From: Sodiomyces alkalinus F11
Lineage: Eukaryota; Ascomycota; Sordariomycetes; Glomerellales; Plectosphaerellaceae
Direction: 5' to 3'
DNA: 64,000 nt
Assembly: GCF_003711515.1 (NCBI RefSeq)
Contig: NW_021167094.1
Span: 248,001 to 312,000, forward strand
Shown here: positions 52,556-62,416 of the stretch, one piece after another
How the letters are laid out: each line of letters starts with the position of its first letter
Numbering within the stretch: the first letter of the stretch is position 1
The notes under the pieces: generated by a model
The model's input: only the letters and a program-made list of their open reading frames with translations
What the model was told of the DNA's origin: nothing
Databases searched by the model: none
Made by a program: the position numbers and the translations under genes

Positions 52556-53632
52556 TCAGACTGCCCTTACATGGTCTACTCCCACTCTTGCAGCTTCTTC
52601 ATTCAGAGCATCAATCTCTGCTTGGACAAAGGGTATCCCCGTCTTCTCTCGTTCCTCCTGCGTAAGTTGTTCAATCTCACCAGGGAAATAAATCCGGTCC
52701 ACACCGGCCGCCTTGTCCGACCCCACCACCCGTTGGTACAGGTACGCCATGCGGTCCCGAAACTCGTCCAGACTCATGAAGAGGTCTGGCTTGATGGCCA
52801 CCAAGAAATGTCCGACGTCCGCGGGCTTGGAAGCGTCGTAGGGACCCGTGACGTGGCCTGCGAATGCGGACCCCGATAACACTCCCGAGAAGACATCCAT
52901 CATAATGGCGAGGCCTGAACCTTTGGGACCCCCCATGGGGAGCATGACGCCTCGGAGCGCCGCGGCGGGATCGTCCGTCGGCTTGCCCTCGGCATCCAGT
53001 GCCCAGTCCGGCGGGATCGTCTCCCCCCTCCGCATCGCCTTGTAGATCTTGCCCCGCGCGGCAACCGACGGCGCCATGTCGAGTACGAAGGGCCTGTCCG
53101 TCCTCTTCCCGGGGGCGCCGCACGCGATGGGCGACACGCCCATGAGCCTGCTCTTCCCGCCCCAGGCCGGCAGCGCGGGGCTCGAGTTGGTGAAGACGAG
53201 GCTCATCATGTCGGCGTCGGCGGCCTGCTGCGCGACCCAGGCGCTCATGCCGAAGTGGTTAGAGCGCGACACGCTCGCCATGCCGATGCCGTACGTGCGG
53301 GCCGCCTCGATGGCCGCCGCCATGCCCCGCTGCGCCGCTACGAAGCCGAAGCCGTTCTGGCCGTCCACGTGCGCCACTACCGGCGTTACGTGGCGTAGGA
53401 CGGGCTGTGCCGACGGGTTCATGACGCCTTGGCGGATGCGTGCCACGTAGGACGGGAGGCGGTTGATGCCGTGCGAGTCTACGCCGCGGAGGTCGGCGGC
53501 TACGAGGCAACGGGCGACGAGGGCGGCGTGGGCTGGAGACACACCGTTTCCGCGGAGAATGTCTTGGACAAGACGTTTAGCCTCGGATGCGGCCACATGA
53601 ATTCTAGGGGATGACGATGCTTTAGCGGACAT
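52556..53632 (-). CDS. LDH2/malate dehydrogenase-family NAD(P)-dependent oxidoreductase
   Basis: A single exon of 358 residues from ATG 53632, the family's usual length. The LDH2/MDH_oxidoreductase family (COG2055) signature is clear: LRGVDSHGINRLP (DSHG at 52-55), GFVAAQRGM, SRSNHFGMSAWVAQQA with the conserved His, MGVSPIACGAP, FVLDMAPSVAARGKI, IPPDWALDAEGKPT and LPMGGPKGSGLAIMMDVFSGVLSG. Relatives include bacterial malate and L-sulfolactate dehydrogenases, ureidoglycolate dehydrogenase and piperideine-2-carboxylate reductase, all reducing or oxidising 2-oxo/2-hydroxy acids. Substrate cannot be told from sequence. The family is common in bacteria and patchy in fungi; the lack of introns and position next to a transposon cluster fit an accessory or transferred gene, but composition is not obviously foreign. 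The C-terminus ends HVRAV. Confidence 0.92.
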   Translation of the reverse strand: MSAKASSSPRIHVAASEAKRLVQDILRGNGVSPAHAALVARCLVAADLRGVDSHGINRLPSYVARIRQGVMNPSAQPVLRHVTPVVAHVDGQNGFGFVAAQRGMAAAIEAARTYGIGMASVSRSNHFGMSAWVAQQAADADMMSLVFTNSSPALPAWGGKSRLMGVSPIACGAPGKRTDRPFVLDMAPSVAARGKIYKAMRRGETIPPDWALDAEGKPTDDPAAALRGVMLPMGGPKGSGLAIMMDVFSGVLSGSAFAGHVTGPYDASKPADVGHFLVAIKPDLFMSLDEFRDRMAYLYQRVVGSDKAAGVDRIYFPGEIEQLTQEEREKTGIPFVQAEIDALNEEAARVGVDHVRAV

Positions 53633-53867
53633 GATCAGGAGGGGGAGTGAGGAGTTGAGATGACCGAGTTTCAGTTGGTGTACCCAATGTACCTAGCCAG
53701 ACTGGGGTCAATACAATAACCACAGCAAGTACATCTCCGAAACAAGGAATTATAGTGGGAAATTGTTAAGACTACTTTGTTCCTTTTGCTTATGGACTGG
53801 CCAGATAAGGTACTTTATATACCAGGTACTTAAGACATACAAAAGATAAAAAACATAGGGACTCAAT

Positions 53868-54017
53868 AGGGAGACCTCACGTTTCAATATCGAGACCTCA
53901 AACGTGACATTTTAGTGGGGCCATGAACCCGCCGCCAAGATATATATATACCGCACCTATTTTGTATGTACACTTTATATAAAAAAACGCAGGCGACATC
54001 GTAAACCTTAACGTACC
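53868..54017 (+). repeat. left terminal inverted repeat
   Basis: About 150 bp; pairs with 60238-60384 in reverse complement. It ends exactly at the GTACC that serves as target duplication for the copia element. Confidence 0.75.
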
Positions 54018-54210
54018 TGTCAGCACATAAATAAGGTACGCAAAAGATATATGTGTGCATTAAAGAAGAGTAAAAGATACTCTGCGGAAATGTCTAACTA
54101 TAAAGTAAAAGGAGGGGAAATTAATGTGGATACATCGGTCGGAAGTACCCTATCCGTCTACAGAAATAGCGTAAGTCATACCCCGATAAGGTGGCTATAG
54201 GCATCTAACA
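54018..54210 (-). repeat. 3' LTR of the copia element
   Basis: 193 bp; differs from the other LTR at about 17 sites, all transitions by my alignment. Confidence 0.93.
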
Positions 54211-54222
54211 CACCCCCCCAGA
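54211..54222 (-). other. polypurine tract of the copia element
   Basis: On the minus strand CTGGGGGGGTG directly precedes the 3' LTR start TGTTAGATGCC, the expected primer site for plus-strand DNA synthesis. Confidence 0.7.
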
Positions 54223-54749
54223 ACTATAGGATTAATCCTGACTATTCTGCTTAATTAAAGCCGTAAATCTAGGGTAAAATAGAGGCCTAGATATTAATCC
54301 AACGATTAAAGAACGGCTTATTAAAAAGCGCACTCTTTTTATGCCTAAAAACGTTAAAAACGTGTAAAAACAGGTGCCTAAATCATAATCTAAAAGGCAC
54401 TAAAAACAGTTAATCTAGGCTATAGATTTTAAACTCAGCACCGCGCCTCTTATAAATTACCTTAAGCCCCCTAGCTTAGGACCTTTATCCCTAATAGATA
54501 TATAAACGCCGTATATTTCTACGGGGAAAATACTTTAGTTAGCCTATCGCTGACTATCTTTTAGGTTAAGATCCAGGTAATTAGGACCTTTTTCTATTAA
54601 ACGACCTATCGAATCTAAAGGGCGTGGATATCTAAATACTTTAATCTAGATATAACCTAAGGGCGTGGAGTCTCTAATAGGATCCTTATTTAGTCGTTAT
54701 CGTAGTATATCGTTAGTAGTTCCTCTTTAAAGGTTAAGGTCAGGTCCTT

Positions 54750-57700
54750 AATTAAACGCCTTATCGCGATATACTGCCTAGTAATAGCAGAAAGTGCTAT
54801 AAGCTCGGCTTTAGTACTAGAGGTTATAATGCTTATTTACTTATTTGCCTTCTAGTCTATAGGGCCACTAAATAATAGTGTAGTGTAGCCCTAGGAGCTA
54901 TACCGAGTCTTACGGTTATCCCTAAACGCCGTGTCGGAAGTATAGTAAAGTGCGTGCTATAGGTAGTTATCGCGTGGTCTAAAGTAAAGGTATAGGGACT
55001 TAGTTAAGGCCAGGTATTTTAAACACCTATCTACGGTATCGTGATACTATTTTAACGGGTTAGTGTTAAACTCGGTAAGCCTTAAACCAGCTTTAGATAC
55101 GTTAGGCCGGGTCTAACAGGCCGCGTAATTAATAGAACTAACCTTCTGTAGATATAGGTAGATTAAATCTATAGAGGCTTATTCGGCTATAGGTTATAAA
55201 ACGTTAGGAAAAGTAAGAGGGCTTTTAACCCTACGCCCACTAACGGGGAAATCTATCCCGAAAGCCTTCATCTTTTCGGTGATATAGTTCTCAAGGGAAA
55301 GCTATAGCCGACGTTATTAGCGATCTTAAACCACTTTAATCCCTAGGAACCATTTAAGTAGGCCTAGGTCCCTTACTTAAAAGTGCTACTATATCCGTTA
55401 TATAAGAGAATTAGTAGCAGATTAATATTCCTTTCTATAGATTAGAATAATATCGTCTACGTAGAAGAAGACGATTAGTTCCTCACTTTTAAAGACGTAA
55501 TCGTCTTCGGTCAGTTACTTTAGGTCGCACTTACCTAAAACAGAAGAGAGCTATTCGTGCTATAGCTTAGGGGAACGCCGAAGACTATATAACGCCCTAC
55601 GCAGGCATTATATACCGCGTGAAGGTAGTCGCGATAGCTTTAAAATAGCCTTAAGGTCCTCGTCGCTCTTTATGCCTTTTACTACTTAAAGCAGCGGTTA
55701 GCCGGGCGGATCCTTAACATAGATCTCCTCGTTAAGGGTGGTGTTAGTAAAGGTGTTAACGGCATTAAGCTAACGTGTTTCCAGATCAAAATAGACAGTA
55801 ATAGCCATTAACGATCTAAAGGTCCTTCCTGCGAGGGTGGAAGTATAGGCGTTAAGGTGGTTTTCAGGCTATTAATCGCCTCGCACGTATAACCTCGCCT
55901 TAAACTTACTAACGTACCCCGACAGGTTAACCTTATACTTAAAGACCTATTTAAGGTCTAAGGCATATTACCCTCCTTAGGGCAGCTCTACTACTTTAAA
56001 GGTGCCTATTAACCTAAGTGTATCTACCTCTTATACGGCTACCCTAAGCTATTACAGCTTATATAGGCTCTTTAGTATCTAAGACTAATTTAACGGTTCC
56101 TTAGGTATCTCGCGGCGTAATAGCGGCTTTTTCGGCTTCTCGAAGGTGTTATTATAGTAGGAGACGTAATTGTTATAATTAGAGGGAGGTCGGCGATTAC
56201 GAGCAGGCCTCCCTACGGGGGTAGCCGTTAAAGCTAAAGCAGGCGAATAAGAGGTTAGTTATTAGGACTAAATAGCAGTAATAGTAGTAGGATTAGACTT
56301 AGCTGCTAAAGATAGAGTTACTGCTTATAGATTAGTTATTTAAGGAGTAGCGGTAGTGGTAGTAGCAGTGGCCTCTTTAATAACGGATTAGTCAGGTGAT
56401 AATAATTCTATTCCGATGGTATTATCGGTAGCCTCGCCTATAGCCTCCTTTAAGGTGGAGGTAGATCCGCTAGTATCGTTAGATTCCTCTTAATCGCTGC
56501 GTTTAATTACAGGATCGTTAGGAGGTGGCGAAAAGGGCGTATAAATAGGCCTTAAAGAGGAAGAAGAGGTTATTAAAGAGGGTAAAATTAATGCTCTCAT
56601 TAAAGAGGATAGTAAAATAGCAGTTAAAGAGGAAGAACTAACGGCAGGAATAACGGTAGGCATAACGGCAGGCACTATACCTGCCACCGCTGTGGCAGCC
56701 GTTCCACGTGATACCTCTTAGTCAGTAACCTGTTAGTTTTTAGAGGCGTTTTCAGTGGTTTTTGCGTTAGTGGTGGTTTTTAATCCTTTACTACCACCGC
56801 CGGCCACCCCCCTAGATCTTAACGATTAAGGCTATTATTAACGCCTCCTTCCCTCTTATAAAGCCTCTATTATAGAGTTCTACTACGTTACCACAGGTAT
56901 ACCGAAATCGACGATATCCGTTATAACGCTAAAAGGATCGTGAATCCCTTAATCCAACGGCAGATTAAGCTCTTTATACAGTTCTAAAGGTATATTAGGT
57001 TCCTCTCCCCTATTTTTATAAAGGACTAACTCGTCGAATACAACGTCCCTTATATGCAGGATCCTCCCTAGTTCTAGCACCTAAATCCGAAAAATATTAG
57101 TGCCTTCGTAACCAATTAAATAACCGATATATACCCTCGGTGCGAGCTTTTCGTTCTTATACCTTCCTCGTAGGTAGTCAGCAGTTAACGCGTACGCCTT
57201 ATAACTATACCTCTTTAGGTGCATAATTAAGGGATTGGTTCCGGCTATAAAGCTAACGATACCCTCTTTTTATAGCCACGCGTTTAGTGCTCCCTCGGGG
57301 GTTTACTAGCCTAAATCCCTGCGTAGAATCCGGTTATACAGATAAGTGGCTACTATAATAATCTCTGGCCATAGATCCTATTAGAAGCCTAAGGCATCTA
57401 CTAATACCCTCACGATAGCGAAGATAATACCCCTATACCGTTCGGCGTTAGCGTTCTATACGGCTATATAAGGAGCCGATCTTTCTAGCAAGATACCACG
57501 ATCTAAAGACTAGTTATCCAGCTTTTTCTATAGCACCCTCTCTCCGTCGAGTCTAATTACACTAATAAGCAGCCTATACTGTCTCTATAAGAAGAGTTCG
57601 AAATTAGCTATCGAGGATAGTATATATTTATGCCCTAGTATCGTTCTAGTCACGTTTTTATACGTGTAGAGATTATAGAATAGGGTAATAGTATCGTCGC

Positions 57701-58000
57701 CGTTAGCGGCAGGATCTATCGAAAACAGATCCACGTTAATCCTCTAAAAAGACCTTATTAGCCTATAGGTAGGTAGACATCGCGATACTATCCTTTTTAC
57801 CTTACTAATAGCGTAAGCCTCGTAGTCCACCACTAAAGGTGCCGCTCTTCCTTTTAAAGCCACGATACCTCTTACGCACCCTTTTAATAGCTATACTAGT
57901 GCTTAAGGGTTAGCGTGCCCTAGCCTCTTATGCTATAAACGGGCGTCGGTCACGCTTATAGGCTTTAGTTCCCTCGAGCTATTAAAATAGCTCTACTATT
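54750..58000 (-). pseudogene. degenerate copia pol (pre-integrase, integrase, reverse transcriptase, RNase H)
   Basis: Short coding islands recognisable in the minus strand: pre-integrase zinc-binding region near 57.93 kb with three stops, integrase start near 57.71 kb, reverse transcriptase from about 55.85 kb to the YVDD catalytic aspartates at 55463-55452, and RNase H near 54.82 kb. Stops and frame losses between them mean no functional polyprotein. The stops replace TGG, CAA or CAG codons, the outcome expected of RIP. Confidence 0.88.
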
Positions 58001-59898
58001 ACTACTATAAGCGCTATAGCGTGCTATCGGTCGGTTTAAGGGTATATTAGCCATTAACGTTAATTAACGGTAGACAGGTACGTTGGTCTATTACTAAGAT
58101 ATCTCTGCCGGTTATAAAAACAGCGTTCTAATCCTTCTATAACCTGCGTGTTACTAGCAGCGTTATAGGGTATCCATCCATAAACGCCACGTTCTTTAGT
58201 ATAAGAGTATAAGGACGTCCTTTCATATCTTTAACCTAAAGACGTAGGGTGCTATACCCCTTTACTACATTAGAGGTACCGCCACCTATCTAAAATCTAA
58301 CGATAGTGGTAGCAGGCTAGAAGTCCTCGAGTAGGTGGCGTTAATTAGTTATATGCCTTAGAGACCCCGAATCGATTAATAACTAATTAAATAAGTCGTT
58401 ACTAACTATCTATTTAGTCTATAGGAGCGAGAAAACTGATAGCGAGGTCGACGATACTACCTCTTTTCCCACGAAATTAAAGGTAAAATATATATCGTAA
58501 AAGCTATCGTTAGAATCCTCTTCCCCGTTATTAACGAAATTAGATACTTTCTTAGACTAATCTTTCTCTAATAACTTAGCTTTAGTCTCTTTTACCTTAT
58601 TTTTCGCCTTATCGGTATTCTGTTTAATATACTCCTTAAATCTCTTTTACTTAGAAGCACTTTAGCTCTTAATAACGCGGTCGTAGCGTTCTACTACCTC
58701 CTTCGAGGGCGTAAAGCCCTTTTAGCGGCGCGTCGGATTAATATTCGGGCAGCTACTCCACGGATAGCAGTAGCGTTTAGCTCTTCCTATCTTAATGTAA
58801 TCGTAGATCAATTCCCTTACCGAAGAATCCTCTTTTCTCTATTACTACTAACCTTCCTAATTAATAGGCTACTATCTACTATCTTTATCCTTTCCTAGGA
58901 ACGTCGCCGTATAAAACGATAACGCTATAGGCTTCTTATTAAGCCTATAGGGATATCTATAGCGTAACTAAACCGTATATTCATTTATAACCTCTTTAAT
59001 AATAGGTTTATCTTCCTTATCTTCCCTTAAAATCTCTGCAAAACGCGCCTCTAACTACTCCAGAGTTATAGTACCGATAGCCCTGAAAAACGCGTTAAGT
59101 TAATTCTCTATAGTATTTGAAGATCTAACGCTATAGGTCTTAGAATCTCGGTATAGCGATATAAAGTCCAAAAGCTAACGCTTATAGGGTATCCTCCGTA
59201 TATTTTATATATATCCTTCCTATCTCTTCTTAACTAGGGACTTCTAGGCAGCGTTAGTAGGTTTAAGATAGTCCTTTAAGGCGATCAGGATATCTTTAAC
59301 CTCCTTCTTCCCTGCGTACTAATCCTTAAGGTTAGGATTTACTATCTTCGCGATATAGTCGTGAAGAATAGCTAGACCTCGTTGCTATTACTAATATTTA
59401 TTCTCTTTTACGTTCCACAGCTTAAACTTATGATTCCAGGCATTATCGTCGTCACCTTCTTCTAGAGGTTCCGAGGATTCAAGCTATTAAGGACGTTTAG
59501 ATTCCTTAAGGTCTGGATTAACGAGGTCAGAGACCTAGTTAGTATAGGGTATCTATATAATAGCCTCGATCTAATAACGCTATTCTTTTAGTATGGTAAG
59601 GATCGTATAGCCTATTATAGGCAATGCCGTAGTTAAGGCTATCGTCTAACTAACTAGGACTACAGGGAAATAATCTATTAGAACCGACTATAACAGACTA
59701 ATTAAATAAGGAGCGTTTAAACGAGATAGGATTAAGCGATTTGATTAACGGAATAACAGAATAACGATTATAAATAAAGCAGGCGGATATAGCTAATAAT
59801 ACTAAGCTAACCGCTATAGACTTAAGGCTATTTTGACTGTCTTCAAGCTATAGGATCTATCGGAATAGCTTTATTTATTAGAACGCCGGGCTTATAAC

Positions 59899-60091
59899 TG
59901 TTAGCATATAAATAAGGTACGTAAAAGATATATATATGTATTAAAGAAAAGTAAAAGATACTCTACGGAAATATCTAACTATAAAGTAAAAGGAGGGGAA
60001 ATTAATATAGATACATCGGTCGGAAGTACCCCATCTGTCTACAGAAATAGCGCAAGTCACACCCCGATAAGATGGCTATAGGCATCTAATA
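59899..60091 (-). repeat. 5' LTR of the copia element
   Basis: 193 bp, followed on its outer side by GTATC (60092-60096), the second target-duplication copy. The primer-binding site should lie just left of 59899; it is too mutated for me to name the primer tRNA. Confidence 0.93.
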
Positions 60092-60237
60092 GTATCACTT
60101 CCCACACCGTAGCGCTCTAAATCGAACCGCCCAAAACACTATAATAATAAGTCACTATATCCTATACGATATCCTACACTATATCCTACATATAATAACC
60201 GATTACCCCTACGGCTCTAAGCTAAGTATTAAGATTA

Positions 60238-60384
60238 GGTAAGTTAGTTACTATATCACCCACGTTTTTTTACATAATATATATATACAAAATAACTACG
60301 GTATATATACATCTTGGCGGTGGCATTAGAGCCCTACTAGAATGTCACGTGTGAGGTCTCTATATTAAAACGTGAGGTCTCCCC
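60238..60384 (-). repeat. right terminal inverted repeat
   Basis: Reverse complement partner of 53868-54017 (about 147 bp). About 140 bp of unique MITE interior lies between it and the copia target duplication. Confidence 0.75.
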
Positions 60385-60391
60385 ATTCAAT

Positions 60392-61149
60392 CCCAAAACA
60401 TATAACACTAGGTTTTCGCTGGCCATCACCGACCTAACTACCTAGGTACTAATCCGGCCTTTACTACGGTATCTAAGCTTATATAAGGTAGGGGAGTGCA
60501 TAGGTACCTATGTATAGTACAGTACCCAGGTAGGAAGGTAGGTACCTTCCTTCTCAAAAGCCGAAAAAGACAAGACAACACACTGAAGCTATCAGCGGAT
60601 AATCCAGGGCGGGCGACAGGAACCTACTTAATATTAGCGTCGGCGCCCTTATACATAGACTCTAGGGCAGGACCGTTATACGGGGTATATAGGGCCGTTA
60701 GCGGGAGCGTCTTTATGCAAAGGCATAGGGTATTATAGTTTATTAATTAAGGTTTTAAGTCGTGTCTCGGATGGCTAAACTAGAAATAATCGTGGAGATA
60801 CAGAGCAGCGCTTTATTCGCGATCGTGGGCGACCTCTGTCTGCGCGCTAGAGGCTACCGTTGACTGCAATGGACACGGTTGTGGAGGCAGTTGATTCGTC
60901 GGGGTGCAGCCGATGAGACGATCAGCACTGGCGGCCGCGTCCCCGCCGCTGCAACCCAGCCAGCACGCGCCCGCCGCCACAGAAGCGCCCACAGGAGGTG
61001 ATAGGTATTGAAGCACGCAACGTTCCTCGCAGCTGCCCCGGCAGTCGCGGAGCAACGCGACTTCGCATCCACCCGCAAATGTCAGGACCGCACCAGGTGA
61101 GCACCGTTTCCTCTCCATCTGGAGGCTGCCGCTGATGATCCGCCTCTAA
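60392..61149. other. transposon flank, no gene seen
   Basis: Composition rises from AT-rich to GC-rich across this stretch. A TACCTAGGTA palindrome lies at 60439-60448. GC-rich open frames at 60813-61118 exist on the minus strand but show no family resemblance. Confidence 0.5.
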
Positions 61150-61576
61150 CAGCCGCCCCCTTTCACACACCGACCATTGGAGGATGACGCCGGGGCGGAG
61201 GGCGTCGCGCCCCGACCGACTTCGCAGACCTGCTGCCGGCATCGAGCCGCACGCCGCACGCCGGAGGACGACCTGACGATCCCTGCCCCGCAGTCGATGC
61301 TCGCCTGTGTCGATGCGGAGCTCGATCCGCGGCGGCTTGCCGGCATCCACCGCTGGCTGTGGATCGCGGGCCGGCCCATGCCGCCGCGCCCGCTCCGCCA
61401 GCAGCGCCTCCTCAGCCGCGACCTTGTGATCACCGAGAGGCTGGACCAGCACCTCGTGTGGGGGAACGGGCGCATGCTCCTCAAGCCGCTGCCAGCGCTT
61501 CCTCCTGGAGCCGCGCTTCTGGGGCGAGCACCTGCGCTGCGGCCTGCTGCCTTGTCCTGAGACAGAACCTCGATAG
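61150..61576 (+). pseudogene. DUF6601-family gene fragment, frameshifted
   Basis: The plus-strand frame (61150 on, no ATG before the conserved part) reads PEDDLTIPAP, then IHRWLWIAGRPMPPRPL, RDLVITERLDQHLVWGNG and RMLLKPLP, which match the start of the fungal DUF6601 membrane-protein family. At about 61494 an extra A appears to shift the frame; the homology continues in the next frame as RFLLEPRFWGEH and soon ends at a TAG (61574-61576). The downstream membrane segments of the family are absent. This is a truncated relic, probably of a multi-copy fungal family of unknown function, next to the transposon nest. Confidence 0.7.
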
Positions 61577-61609
61577 ACATCGATAGAAAATAGCGTGGTG
61601 TTGATATGC

Positions 61610-61922
61610 AACCCCGCACGGCTCCATTGGCGACGTACCCGTCCATCTCGCCACACGGCAAGAAAGGTGTCAAGTTTTCATAAACGGAGGTTCTGGAGGC
61701 ACTGGAATTTTCGGGATACAAATCGCCAAAGGCCTCGGCATTCCGTCAGTCTCATGCACTGCGTACAAGGAGTCTCTCTGCAAAGAGCTTGTGCCCGACT
61801 ATACTTCTGCCGATGTCGTTCAGGTCCTCAGGGAGTCTGGTCCGATCTACATGCTCTGCGTCGACAACGACATGACGAACGATCGTGGCCATTCAACCCG
61901 AGGCGGAAGTGCCCCCTGTTGA
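61610..61922 (+). pseudogene. MDR (zinc-type alcohol dehydrogenase/quinone reductase) Rossmann fragment
   Basis: From about 61650 the plus strand encodes QVFINGGSGGTGIFGIQIAKGLG, shown here only as the nucleotide-binding core around GGSGGTG, followed by a TSADVVQVLRESGP segment and a TGA at 61920-61922. This is the cofactor-binding part of a medium-chain dehydrogenase/reductase. Neither the catalytic N-terminal domain nor the C-terminal part is present in any frame that I could follow, so it is a gene fragment. Confidence 0.65.
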
Positions 61923-62416
61923 CATTCTCGCTCCCGGGACGTGCCCATCGAGGTAATGCCGCTCTGCGCCGGCAGACGCCCTCGAGCGTGCCATCGCCTG
62001 GGTCAGCGTTAGCTTCGCCCTGGAGGTCATATGGAACACGGCGAGCCCAATCGAGCATGAAGAGTTCGACGGACTGTGGTCGAGAGCACTGTTGCTCGCC
62101 GGTGTGCTTCAGAATGGGCAGTGTCTGGCTGCTAAGGGCGGGCCAAGCCTGCACTGAGCCGCAAGGCCGCCCTTGGCTCTGGCACCATTTGGACCTTCCT
62201 GAAGGACTTCGCACCAATGCTAGTAGGATACGATGCTTCGCATGAAACGATGGGATAAAGCTTGTGCCGCGTGCAGCTGGGCCGATAGCTGGGACACACG
62301 AAGAACCAGGTACGCGAGGGTGTGAGATAGTGCGACGAGCAATTTGAAACGACTTCAGAGCGTCCAGTGAAGGACGACCCCATCAGCCCACAGCTCTCCT
62401 TACTTGAGCTTGGCAC
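61923..62416. other. relic-like sequence, no identifiable gene
   Basis: One plus-strand frame between about 61970 and 62157 (ALERAIAWVSVSFALE, then EFDGLWSRALLLAGVLQ) looks protein-like but is short, lacks a start and is not recognised. It may be another gene fragment in the graveyard beside the transposons. Confidence 0.4.

Larger units (their letters stand above)
54018..60091 (-). mobile_element. RIP-mutated Ty1/copia LTR retrotransposon
   Basis: A 6074-bp element with two 193-bp LTRs (54018-54210 and 59899-60091), TG...CA ends and a 5-bp target duplication GTACC/GTATC. It reads on the minus strand: the 59899-60091 copy is the 5' LTR and a polypurine tract (CTGGGGGGGTG) abuts the other. 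Domains in minus-strand order are a Gag-like region (about 59.8-58.4 kb), GAG-pre-integrase (H-KRLGH near 57.93 kb), integrase (VDLFSIDP near 57.71 kb), reverse transcriptase (NEEIYVKDPPG near 55.73 kb; YVDD at 55463-55452) and RNase H (SSTKAELIALS near 54.82 kb). The order INT before RT defines copia. In-frame TAG/TAA stops at positions where Trp or Gln is expected, TA-rich composition and transition-only LTR divergence indicate RIP; no long frame survives. Confidence 0.93.
53861..60391. mobile_element. MITE-like TIR element interrupted by a copia retrotransposon
   Basis: Near-matching inverted repeats at 53868-54017 and 60238-60384, beginning (A/G)GGGAGACCTCACGTTT, are flanked by ACTCAAT (53861-53867) and ATTCAAT (60385-60391), a likely 7-bp target duplication differing by one C/T transition. 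Without the copia insertion the element would be about 0.45 kb, mostly TIR, with no coding capacity, so it looks like a non-autonomous DNA transposon. I could not assign the superfamily; 7 bp is short for MULE elements. Confidence 0.7.

Noticed and set aside
60813..61656. Long minus-strand frames across the DUF6601 relic
   Set aside because: GC-rich antisense shadows; the recognisable homology is on the plus strand.
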